From assembly GCA_041191405.1 (NCBI GenBank), contig JBEEOW010000013.1:1-64000 (forward strand): a stretch of 64,000 nt of DNA, given 5' to 3'. Made by a program: the position numbers and the translations under genes. Position 1 is the first letter of the stretch. Every line of letters begins with the position of its first letter. The stretch is from JBEEOW01 sp041191405 (GTDB lineage Bacteria > Bacteroidota > Bacteroidia > Cytophagales > UBA9547). Positions 36,695 through 44,853 of this stretch are shown here, piece by piece. Under the pieces are notes generated by a model. It was not told the DNA's origin. It did not search any database and saw only the letters and a program-made list of their open reading frames with translations.

Positions 36695-38500
36695 TTAATC
36701 AAGCCACAAACCTATTTTTTGCATACGCATTTCTATAGCCGTAGGCGAACGTTGCAATTGCTGGGCTATTTCGGGAATGGTTTTACCGGCATCAAATAAA
36801 TCTTCTAACAAAAAATCTTCTTCTTCGTCCCAAGGTTGGTTGGCTTTTGATGCCCTCATTATCGGTTTTGAAATTGGTTTTGATTGCGACTTATTTGGTA
36901 AACTTTGTTTTGTTTCTGCAAGTTTTGCGAGTAACTCTTCGGCAGTACGTGTTGATTTTGAAGGTTCGTATTCTGTTTTGGTTACGATAACGGTTTGAAT
37001 TGTTGGCTGTAACTTCACATCATCCATGTACGATGGCATTAACCTGGCAGGTAATACCAATTTGTATTTTGCTCTTGTAGCTGCAACATACAAAATATTT
37101 ATTTCCTCATTTAATTGTGCAATTTGTTGCTCAGTTAACACATTGTCTGTATTCGTTTTTTTCAACAAATCTTCCTCTGAAATAAAATCATCTCCCAAAA
37201 ATACTTCGTCGTATTCCATACCCTTACTTTTGTGTACAGTACTAAAGAGCATATTTGCGTCTGCCTTAGATTCAGTATGATGGTCACGTAACTTTTTTAG
37301 TAAACTAGGTAAATCGCCACCATAACGCTTTACTAATGAGCATAAAAGCTTAATTTCATTGTCGCCAGTGAGGGTAACGTATTTTTCTAACTCTTCAAAA
37401 CTTTTAAAATTACCAATGAATTTACTTCTGATTTGAGAGGTTTTATGCATGTACAAATTATAAATATCGTACAAATGCACATTGTTTGAGGTGTAAGAAT
37501 AGGCATCTAGTCCTCCCTCTAAATATATTTTATTAAAAGTATCAGGTTTGCTGATGTGGTCAATTGCTGAAGAAAGCAAACCTACATTACTTCTAGCCAA
37601 CACTATTTTTGTATCAGTATTTTGAGAGTTGCCCAAACCATTAATTTGTGGTGTTTCGGCTTCGGAATTTAAGATTTGTTTTAAATCTAAAATACCCATA
37701 GCCATACCAGCAAGTTTATCATTAAATCGGTACGAATTTGACAATGCAAAATGCTTAAAATCAACTTTATCAAGTGAGTTTACTGCATTTCGCCAACCAT
37801 AAATTTGCTGATGTGTATCTCCAACAATTACCATTTTTGCTTTTTGATTGGTAAATACATCCAACATAGCTCCTGATGCATCTTGCCCTTCATCAAAAAG
37901 AATGTAATCGTAGTTTAACTGTGGATTTTTGAGTTGATACAGTTTTAAATAAAAATCGTGAAATATACCGCATTTGCCTTCATTCATCATCGCCAACAAC
38001 TGACGAGTATAATTGATGATTTTATCTAAATATTTACTTGCAAATTGAATACTATCAGCATCAAGCAAAGAATCAATATAAGGAACTTCGGTGGCTTTGG
38101 TACAAGCTGAGTTACAATACAAAACAGCAAATTTATAAATATGATTTGCCATACTCATCATTTTGGCTATATCAGGAATTTGCTTTTTTAGTTCTAATAC
38201 TTCGCTTATAAAAAATGGATTGATATCATTTTCAATCTTAAAATTTCTATTTCTACAAATATCAGCATAGGCCAATGAGTGTGCCGTTGAACAATCAACT
38301 TTGATTCCAGCTTTTAAGAAACGTTCATGTGCCTCAACCCTAACGGTTCTGTTAAAACCAATATACAAAATTTTGGCATTGGCTTTTCGAGCTTTTGCAT
38401 ACGCCAACAAAGTAGTAGTTTTACCTGCACCAGCAACAGCATTGATTTTTATGTCAGTGTCGGTATTGATTACAGCTTTTTGTTCGTCGGAGTAATGCAT
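36695..38500 (-). CDS. UvrD/Rep-like SF1 helicase with C-terminal HTH
   Basis: A 601-residue superfamily 1 helicase. Walker A is AVAGAGKTTTLLAYA (residues about 18-32), the Walker B box is DYILFDEGQDASGAMLDVF, motif III resembles VIVGDTHQQIYGWRNAV and the late motifs are MLFSTVHKSKGMEYDEVFLGDD and INILYVAATRAKYKLVLP. It is shorter than UvrD and lacks full 1B/2B insertions. The last ~50 residues (PWDEEEDFLLEDLFDAGKTIPEIAQQLQRS...) look like a Myb/SANT-like helix-turn-helix, an uncommon addition. The biological role is unknown. Confidence 0.85.
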   Translation of the reverse strand: MHYSDEQKAVINTDTDIKINAVAGAGKTTTLLAYAKARKANAKILYIGFNRTVRVEAHERFLKAGIKVDCSTAHSLAYADICRNRNFKIENDINPFFISEVLELKKQIPDIAKMMSMANHIYKFAVLYCNSACTKATEVPYIDSLLDADSIQFASKYLDKIINYTRQLLAMMNEGKCGIFHDFYLKLYQLKNPQLNYDYILFDEGQDASGAMLDVFTNQKAKMVIVGDTHQQIYGWRNAVNSLDKVDFKHFALSNSYRFNDKLAGMAMGILDLKQILNSEAETPQINGLGNSQNTDTKIVLARSNVGLLSSAIDHISKPDTFNKIYLEGGLDAYSYTSNNVHLYDIYNLYMHKTSQIRSKFIGNFKSFEELEKYVTLTGDNEIKLLCSLVKRYGGDLPSLLKKLRDHHTESKADANMLFSTVHKSKGMEYDEVFLGDDFISEEDLLKKTNTDNVLTEQQIAQLNEEINILYVAATRAKYKLVLPARLMPSYMDDVKLQPTIQTVIVTKTEYEPSKSTRTAEELLAKLAETKQSLPNKSQSKPISKPIMRASKANQPWDEEEDFLLEDLFDAGKTIPEIAQQLQRSPTAIEMRMQKIGLWLD

Positions 38501-38716
38501 TAAAACTAATTCTTCTTTTTTATGGGTCTTTAAAGTTAAGATTTTTTAGGTGATTATTTGCTAAATTAACATATCCACTTACAAAATGGCAATATTTAAT
38601 TGGCCTAAATCAAAAACCTTTATCAGTACAAATACATATTTTACAACATTAATATTACTATTCAACAACTTTTTTAAAACAATTACGAAAAAAGCAAAAT
38701 CCCTAGTCTAGATTCA

Positions 38717-41173
38717 ATGGTTAAAAAATATTCTTTATATAATTTAAAATTTAGAAATCAATTTTTGATAGCAATTATAGCTACGCCTATATTTTTGCTT
38801 ATTTTATTAAACATAGTGGTTGGTTTAAGTCCAATTCAAAGCGAAAATGAAGTTAAAAAAACAATTGCATTACACACAAGCATTAACTTTTTAGAAAATT
38901 TAGATAAAAATTTCACCGAACGTTATGGAGACGTTTTAACATTTTCTCAAAACAAACTAACTATTGAGCAATTAAAAAAAGGAGGATTTTCAAAAGAATT
39001 ACAAAATGAAATTAACCATTTAATGCAAAACTATCCAGTGTATGATTTAATGATGGTTGTTGATTTAAACGGTAATCTTATTGCATTTAATGATACCGAC
39101 AATGCAAACAATAAACTTAATACAGCATTTTTATTTAACAAAAACTTCAAAAACTTTGAATGGTTTAGTAAAGCAATTGAAAACAAGGAAAATGTTTGGT
39201 ATTCAGACATTAAACTAAGTCCAAACGTAAAAAAAATATATAATTCAAACGGGTTTGGTATTGAATTTTCAGCGCCAGTTTTCGATAATGAAAATAAAAT
39301 AATTGGGGTTTGGTACAATTTTGCATCGTGGGATAAAATTGTAAAAAATTCCAAAAATGGCATTATACAATCCTTATCCAAAACTTATCCAGGCATTAAC
39401 ATTCTATTAAGTAACAGTGAAAATAAAATTATTGAAGGCCCATCAACAGATTTATTATTTAATGATTTAACAAATGATTATCGTTCGCCTGATGATTTCA
39501 GATTTACAATTCATAACAACAAGTTGATTGACAATAACAACTCTGTAATAGGAGTTGCTACAGAAAAGGGATATACTTTATATAAGGGTCAGCAATGGAA
39601 ATGTTTTACATTTATCCCAAAAACAAAAATACATTTGGGTTTATTTTTCACCCCATCATTACTTGCCATTGATTCCTTAGTACTTCTTATTACAATCATT
39701 ATTGCTTTCATTGTATCTACTAATTTATCAAAAAGAATATATCAATTAAAAAAAGTAATTGAAAAATTAAGTATTGGAGATATAGAACATATACATAAAG
39801 AAGAATTAGAAATTTCGGGAAATGATGAAATAAAAGAAATTTCAATTGCAATACATGAACTCACCGAAAACCTAAAATCAACTACCAATTATGCGAATGA
39901 AATTGGAAAAGGGAACTTCAAAACTATATTTAAACCTTTAAGTGAAAACGACATTTTAGGTAAAGCATTAATTAATATGGCCGAAAATTTACATCAAATT
40001 GAGGCAAAACTTAAAGAAGAAAAAACTAAAGCTGAACATGCATCCATGGTGAAATCACAATTTTTAAGTACCATGAGTCATGAATTAAGAACACCATTGA
40101 ATGCAGTGATAGGTTTAACAAACGTTTTATTGGAAGAGAATCCTCAACCATATCAAATTGAAAATTTGAATATTATTCGATTTTCAGCAAACAATTTACT
40201 TGCAATTATTAGCGACATATTAGATTTCAATAAAATGGATGCAGGTAAAATTCAACTTGAAGATATTCCGTTTAATTTAAAATCACATGTCAAAAATATT
40301 TTCCTATCGCAGTTAAGTAAAGCAAAAGAAAAAAACCTTGAACTTCGATTAAATTTTGAAAACACTCCAGATAACCTACTTATTATTGGAGACCCTGTAC
40401 GATTAGGGCAAGTTATCAATAACATTCTTTCAAATGCTATTAAATTCACCGAAAAGGGCTATGTTTCGATGAATATTACTGTAATAGAGCAAACAGATGA
40501 AATATGTACCATGCGTTTTGCAATTAGTGATACAGGGATTGGAATAGCCTCTGAAAACATTGAACATATTTTTGATGATTTTAGTCAGGCCGATGCAAGC
40601 ACAACTCGAAAATTTGGAGGAACAGGCTTAGGATTGGCTATCACCAAAGGAATTTTAGCTCTTTATAATTCAAAAATTGATGTTGAAAGTACACTTGGAA
40701 AAGGCTCAACATTTAGTTTTGATATTAATTTAAAATACAACAAACCTACAGAAAAAAGAAAATTTGGAGCCAACAAAACACAAACACCAATTTTAGATTT
40801 AAGTTGTTTGGCAGGGAAAAAAGTGTTGTTGGTTGATGATAATAAAATCAATTTAACAGTTGCAAAAAAAGTATTATCACAAGCAGAATTAAATATTGAA
40901 ACTGCTGAAAATGGTGTAATGGCTTTGTTTAAATTTGAACACGAAAATAATTTTGATTTTATATTGATGGATTTGCAAATGCCTGAAATGGACGGATATG
41001 AAGCTACTGTAAAAATTCGTGAAAAAAACAAAACAATTCCTATTATAGCTTTGACGGGAGAAGCAATGTTTGATGTTCAACAAAAGGTAGTGGAGGCAGG
41101 AATGAATGATTTTATTAGTAAACCTTTTACCCCTGAAAATTTATTTGCCAAAATATTGAAGTATTTTGGGTAA
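38717..41173 (+). CDS. Hybrid sensor histidine kinase with receiver domain
   Basis: An 818-residue membrane kinase. Membrane helices at about 14-36 and 314-334 bracket a periplasmic sensor of dCache type. HAMP-like and coiled linker regions follow (335-440). The HisKA domain carries the phosphorylated His455 in MSHELRTPLNAVIGL, and HATPase_c has INNILSNAIKFT, DTGIG and FGGTGLGLAI. A C-terminal receiver has VLLVDDN near 706 and phospho-acceptor Asp752 in LMDLQMPEMDGYEA. No separate response regulator is adjacent. The ligand is unknown. Confidence 0.93.
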   Translation: MVKKYSLYNLKFRNQFLIAIIATPIFLLILLNIVVGLSPIQSENEVKKTIALHTSINFLENLDKNFTERYGDVLTFSQNKLTIEQLKKGGFSKELQNEINHLMQNYPVYDLMMVVDLNGNLIAFNDTDNANNKLNTAFLFNKNFKNFEWFSKAIENKENVWYSDIKLSPNVKKIYNSNGFGIEFSAPVFDNENKIIGVWYNFASWDKIVKNSKNGIIQSLSKTYPGINILLSNSENKIIEGPSTDLLFNDLTNDYRSPDDFRFTIHNNKLIDNNNSVIGVATEKGYTLYKGQQWKCFTFIPKTKIHLGLFFTPSLLAIDSLVLLITIIIAFIVSTNLSKRIYQLKKVIEKLSIGDIEHIHKEELEISGNDEIKEISIAIHELTENLKSTTNYANEIGKGNFKTIFKPLSENDILGKALINMAENLHQIEAKLKEEKTKAEHASMVKSQFLSTMSHELRTPLNAVIGLTNVLLEENPQPYQIENLNIIRFSANNLLAIISDILDFNKMDAGKIQLEDIPFNLKSHVKNIFLSQLSKAKEKNLELRLNFENTPDNLLIIGDPVRLGQVINNILSNAIKFTEKGYVSMNITVIEQTDEICTMRFAISDTGIGIASENIEHIFDDFSQADASTTRKFGGTGLGLAITKGILALYNSKIDVESTLGKGSTFSFDINLKYNKPTEKRKFGANKTQTPILDLSCLAGKKVLLVDDNKINLTVAKKVLSQAELNIETAENGVMALFKFEHENNFDFILMDLQMPEMDGYEATVKIREKNKTIPIIALTGEAMFDVQQKVVEAGMNDFISKPFTPENLFAKILKYFG

Positions 41174-41338
41174 AATGTAAAGATTTTAGATAATAGATTT
41201 TAGATGATAGAGTATATTTTACAATCTCAATATTTAATATTTCTACTTAAGAAAAATGGAGTACTTATCTATATAAATACTCCATTTCAAACTTCAAGTT
41301 TAAAATCTAGATTCTAAAATCTTTAATCTTTTATCTCA
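41174..41338. repeat. TTTTAGA-type repeats around a terminator
   Basis: Degenerate units AGATTTTAGATAATAG follow the kinase stop and the complementary TAAAATCTAGATTCTAAAATCTTTAATC units lie at 41307-41334. Between them lies a stem AAATGGAGTA (41254-41263) / TACTCCATTT (41278-41287). The whole forms a nested hairpin between convergent genes. Confidence 0.65.
41254..41287 (+). terminator. Terminator between kinase and T9SS gene
   Basis: Perfect 10-bp stem AAATGGAGTA / TACTCCATTT with a 14-nt loop, lying between convergent genes. The T tail is short, so strength is uncertain. Confidence 0.6.
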
Positions 41339-41345
41339 AATTGTT

Positions 41346-42803
41346 TTAATTCAACGTTAATTTAGTAGTATAATTTGCATTTTTCGCTTCAAACTTAACA
41401 ATATATAAGCCTTTTGGCAATGATGTTAAATCAACATTTTTAGCGCTTAAACTATTCACAACAAAGCTTTTAACCAATTTACCGTTGGTTGTTAATATAG
41501 TAATTACAAAATCTTCAGCATTTGCATTTTCTACATTAATAAAACCATTTGAAGGATTTGGATAAAGTTTTAGTCCAGCATTTGCATCTAAACTTTCAAT
41601 ACCAATTGCTACATCATAAGTAAAACGAACATTATCAACGGTTAAAGTACTGCCCACAGCTTTAGTTACTCTTCCAACTTCGCCTCTTGAAGAGTTAAAC
41701 TCAATAATGGCCGAATCGGCACTTGTTTCTCCAGATAATAAAACTACCGGCACCGATACACTTTTATAGGTATTTTGAGCAGATAATAAAGCATAAGTAC
41801 CTCCAACTTTTGTAGCAACACCTGCTTTATTTTTTGTTAAAATAACTTCTACATAAGCTGAATCTGAATTATTTGCAGGCGCATATTTATAATCAAAATG
41901 AATTGATAAAGGATTTGCATCAACTTTAAATGAAGGAACATATTTCACAACATTTCCATTTTGATCATACACAACACTTCCCAAAGTAGCAGAACCAGAT
42001 GTAACTGCACTTAACAAAGTACCTGTTTTTAATTGTAAAGCAGCACTTGAATTTGAACCAGGAGAAGCTTTATCAACCGAACCTTTTAAATAATTTTCAG
42101 AAGTATTCCAACCATTTGGTAAGTTTGTAGTTGACGAAATCCAATTTTCAAAAGCATTATTTGGCACAGTTACACTTGAGCCACCTATTGTAATTGCCAA
42201 ATTATCAATTTCTAAAAAAGAGCCAACCGTTTTTGCACCACTCGTTGGAATTTCAGGAAAAAAACCAACCAAAATTTCTTTAGCAGTACTTGGTACTGAA
42301 GAAATCATACTGAATGGATTTGTTACTATTAAACTAGAGATTGACTTACTTGTAAATGAATTTACACCTGAATTTAAAGTAGAAAAATAAACTCCAGCAC
42401 TACCGCCAATTACATTACCATCAGCACCTATAAATGCAACTGCAATAACAGGAGTTTGACTACCTGCTGAACTTCTATAAGAGAAAGAAATATTAAATGC
42501 ACCACTTGTAGAAATAGGAATACCTTTAGCTGGAATATTACCTGTACAACCAGTAATACAAGAAATATTACCAGCAACTAAAGATGCAATATCAGACGAA
42601 CTTAATGTCTCTACCCTACCGGCAAAACCAGTAACACCAGAAACTTTTTTAAGTCCAAGAGTAGCTTTCCATGAAGAAAGAGAATCTCTAGTAGTTGAGT
42701 TCCAAGATTCAAAATCGGCGTTAGGAATATTTTGGGCATTCAATACCGAAGCAGCACCTAAACCTAGAGACAATGCCAAAGATTTTAATATAGTTGATTT
42801 CAT
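41346..42803 (-). CDS. T9SS-secreted protein with duplicated beta domain
   Basis: A 485-residue secreted protein. A signal peptide ends near residue 23 (SVLNAQ). Two similar modules begin IPNADFESWNSTTRDSLSSW (near 26) and VPNNAFENWISSTTNLPNGW (near 213), of the carbohydrate-associated PCMD-like type. The C-terminal ~80 residues (GLKLYPNPSNGFINVE...LPKGLYIVKFEAKN) are a type IX sorting tail. Function is unknown; glycan binding at the surface is a guess from family resemblance. Confidence 0.8.
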   Translation of the reverse strand: MKSTILKSLALSLGLGAASVLNAQNIPNADFESWNSTTRDSLSSWKATLGLKKVSGVTGFAGRVETLSSSDIASLVAGNISCITGCTGNIPAKGIPISTSGAFNISFSYRSSAGSQTPVIAVAFIGADGNVIGGSAGVYFSTLNSGVNSFTSKSISSLIVTNPFSMISSVPSTAKEILVGFFPEIPTSGAKTVGSFLEIDNLAITIGGSSVTVPNNAFENWISSTTNLPNGWNTSENYLKGSVDKASPGSNSSAALQLKTGTLLSAVTSGSATLGSVVYDQNGNVVKYVPSFKVDANPLSIHFDYKYAPANNSDSAYVEVILTKNKAGVATKVGGTYALLSAQNTYKSVSVPVVLLSGETSADSAIIEFNSSRGEVGRVTKAVGSTLTVDNVRFTYDVAIGIESLDANAGLKLYPNPSNGFINVENANAEDFVITILTTNGKLVKSFVVNSLSAKNVDLTSLPKGLYIVKFEAKNANYTTKLTLN

Positions 42804-43062
42804 AAATTATAGCAGTATAATGTTTCCTAAATATGATATTTTATTGGTAAGTAACCAAATATAAATTAATAAACCTGCAAAACTATCACATAAAGTAAAA
42901 TACTAAAATATTAATAAAAAAATATCACTATTTACATTTTACATTGATTTAATTAAATTGTTAGTTTATGTATATTCTTTCAAAAATTGTTATAATCTTG
43001 TTTTATAGGCTTGCAAATAATTTCTTTTGGTTGAGTTATTTAGAAATGAAAACACACAAAAA

Positions 43063-43145
43063 AGTGCATTTAAAAGCACTTTTATACAACTTTTCATTTA
43101 AAAACATTGAAATGATGCAAAATAGTGCACTATAAAGCACTTTTT
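43063..43145. repeat. Two similar GTGC/GCAC hairpins
   Basis: AGTGCATTTAAAAGCACTTTT (43063 on) and AGTGCACTATAAAGCACTTTT (43124 on) are about 61 bp apart in direct orientation. Each can form a short stem AAGTGC/GCACTT or AGTGC/GCACT followed by T residues. They may be terminators or a duplicated small element. Confidence 0.5.
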
Positions 43146-43330
43146 AGTGTGAATTAAAAAAAACTTTACACCCGTTTGGGTATAATTTTTCTATTGAATG
43201 ATAATGTTGGAATTGTTGATTAGAAATAAAATATAAATAATGAATAATGTGACCAACTAAGTTTTAATTGCGCAGGCAGTGTTTACGCAATTGAGTAAGA
43301 AAGATAAAATTCCTTTACGATGTAATTGAT

Positions 43331-43351
43331 TTCCGAGACATTGTCTCGGAA
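43331..43351. terminator. Near-perfect palindrome upstream of XRE gene
   Basis: TTCCGAGACA and TGTCTCGGAA are perfect complements around a single central T, followed by TTGTTTT. It could end transcription entering the island from the left, or be a protein-binding site. Confidence 0.45.
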
Positions 43352-43425
43352 TTGTTTTCTGAAGAAATTCAGTTTTGTGTTATTGTTTAAATATTCTAAT
43401 TAATTAACTCCTACTTCAATGATGA

Positions 43426-43451
43426 CAATTGTAAGCAGATCAATTGTAAGC
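43426..43451 (+). promoter_or_regulatory. Direct-repeat operator candidate for XRE regulator
   Basis: Two exact copies of CAATTGTAAGC start at 43426 and 43441 (15 bp apart, about 1.5 helical turns), ending 21 bp before the XRE ATG at 43473. A TAAATTTA box (43459-43466) lies between the repeats and the start. Control proteins of restriction-modification systems usually bind repeated sites in this position. Confidence 0.55.
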
Positions 43452-43472
43452 GTTAACTTAAATTTACACACT

Positions 43473-43691
43473 ATGAACATCAAAGAACGACTTGGTTTAA
43501 AAGTAAAAAAACTAAGAGAAGAAAAAGGAATATCAATTGAATATTTCGCCAATATGTCCAATGTAGATAGAACTTATATCTCTGATATAGAAAAAGGTAA
43601 AAGAAATATTTCTATTGAAATATTAGAAAAAATACTAAAAGGCTTAGGTATCACATTTGAAGAATTTTTTAAAGAAGGTATTGATGAGTAA
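43473..43691 (+). CDS. Small XRE regulator, putative restriction control protein
   Basis: A 72-residue helix-turn-helix protein (IKERLGLKVKKLREEKGISIEYFANMSNVDRTYISDIEKGKRNISIEILEKIL). A longer reading from 43419 would run through the direct-repeat operator, so I chose the ATG at 43473. The methyltransferase ATG (43684) overlaps its end by 8 bp. Small XRE proteins just upstream of methyltransferase genes are typically controllers that delay restriction until methylation is established; that role is inferred from context. Confidence 0.8.
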   Translation: MNIKERLGLKVKKLREEKGISIEYFANMSNVDRTYISDIEKGKRNISIEILEKILKGLGITFEEFFKEGIDE

Positions 43692-44844
43692 ATTAAATTT
43701 CATAGACTTATTTGCAGGAGCAGGAGGATTATCAGAGGGCTTTATAAGAGCTGGATTTGAACCTATTGCACACGTAGAAATGAACAGTGAGGCTTGTAAC
43801 ACGTTGCGTACAAGAGTTGCTTTTCATTATTTAAAGGAAAGTGGACAAATAGAAGTTTATTACAACTATTTAAAAGGAACAATTACCAGAAAACAACTTT
43901 GGGCATCAATTCCAAAAGATTTGATAGATTCTGTAATAAATACTGAAATTTCGGAAGATACTATACCATCTATTTTTGAGAAAATAGACTATCAACTTCA
44001 AAACCAAGAAGTTCATTTAGTCATTGGAGGTCCACCATGTCAAGCATATTCTGTTGCTGGAAGAGCAAGAGACCCAAAAGGAATGGAAGATGATCCAAGA
44101 AATCACTTATATAAACATTATGTGAAATTTCTTGAAAAATATAAACCAAAAATGTTTGTATTTGAAAATGTACCTGGTATGCTCTCTGCAAAAAATGGAG
44201 AATATTTTGAGAAAATTAAAGCTGCAATAAGAGCATCTAAATATAAATTCGATTTTAAAATTCTAAATTCCAAGGATTTTGGTGTATTACAAGATCGAAA
44301 AAGAGTAATAATTATTGGTTGGAAAGAAGACTTAGAACTAAGTTTTCCTGAATTTAATGTTAAAGAAACAAATGCAAAAATACTTAAAGATTTATTTGCA
44401 GACTTACCAAAACTAAAAAATGGAGAAGGTACACTTGGAATTTCTAAATACATTAAACCAACAAGTTCTTATTTAGAAAAAACACAAATTAGAAACTGTA
44501 TTGACTTTACAACACAGCACATAGCACGACCAAATAATTCAACAGACTTAGAGATTTATAAAATTGCAGTAGAACAATGGAATAAAAAACGTAAACGTTT
44601 AGATTATTCGACATTACCTTCGCATTTAATAAAACATTCAAATACATCTTCTTTTACAAACCGTTTTCAAGTGGTTGATGGAGAGGCTATATCTCACACA
44701 GTTGTTGCTCATATTGCAATGGATGGACATTATTATATACATCCTGATATTGAGCAAAATCGCTCTATTACAGTACGTGAGGCTGCTAGAATCCAATCAT
44801 TTCCTGATGATTTTTATTTTGAAAGTAGTAGAACGGCTGCATAA
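43684..44844 (+). CDS. C5 cytosine DNA methyltransferase, lacks motif X
   Basis: A 386-residue protein counted from the ATG at 43684; the upstream ATG at 43657 overlaps the regulator more deeply and adds a non-family tail. C5 methyltransferase motifs are present: I (FAGAGGLSEGF), IV with the catalytic cysteine (GGPPCQAYS, near residue 119), VI (FENVPGM), VIII (QDRKRVIIIG) and IX-like (ITVREAARIQSFPDDFYF). The chain stops at SRTAA, exactly where motif X (usually GNAVP) should follow. The same frame continues past the TAA as IYNMENTIN, the start of the next gene. It may be truncated or nonfunctional. A long spacer lies between motifs I and IV. Confidence 0.85.
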   Translation: MSKLNFIDLFAGAGGLSEGFIRAGFEPIAHVEMNSEACNTLRTRVAFHYLKESGQIEVYYNYLKGTITRKQLWASIPKDLIDSVINTEISEDTIPSIFEKIDYQLQNQEVHLVIGGPPCQAYSVAGRARDPKGMEDDPRNHLYKHYVKFLEKYKPKMFVFENVPGMLSAKNGEYFEKIKAAIRASKYKFDFKILNSKDFGVLQDRKRVIIIGWKEDLELSFPEFNVKETNAKILKDLFADLPKLKNGEGTLGISKYIKPTSSYLEKTQIRNCIDFTTQHIARPNNSTDLEIYKIAVEQWNKKRKRLDYSTLPSHLIKHSNTSSFTNRFQVVDGEAISHTVVAHIAMDGHYYIHPDIEQNRSITVREAARIQSFPDDFYFESSRTAA

Positions 44845-44853
44845 ATTTATAAT

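Larger units (their letters stand above)
42804..43472. other. Left edge of the defence island, non-coding
   Basis: A 669-bp AT-rich gap between the T9SS gene and the XRE regulator. It contains two GTGC...GCAC hairpins (43063-43145), a small ACCC/GGGT hairpin near 43170, a 21-bp palindrome (43331-43351) and the direct repeats listed separately. The few ATG-initiated readings are below 15 codons. No attachment site or integrase is seen. Confidence 0.5.

Noticed and set aside
43419..43472. Longer start for the XRE regulator
   Set aside because: The extra 18 residues are not family-like and their codons contain the two direct repeats that look like an operator.
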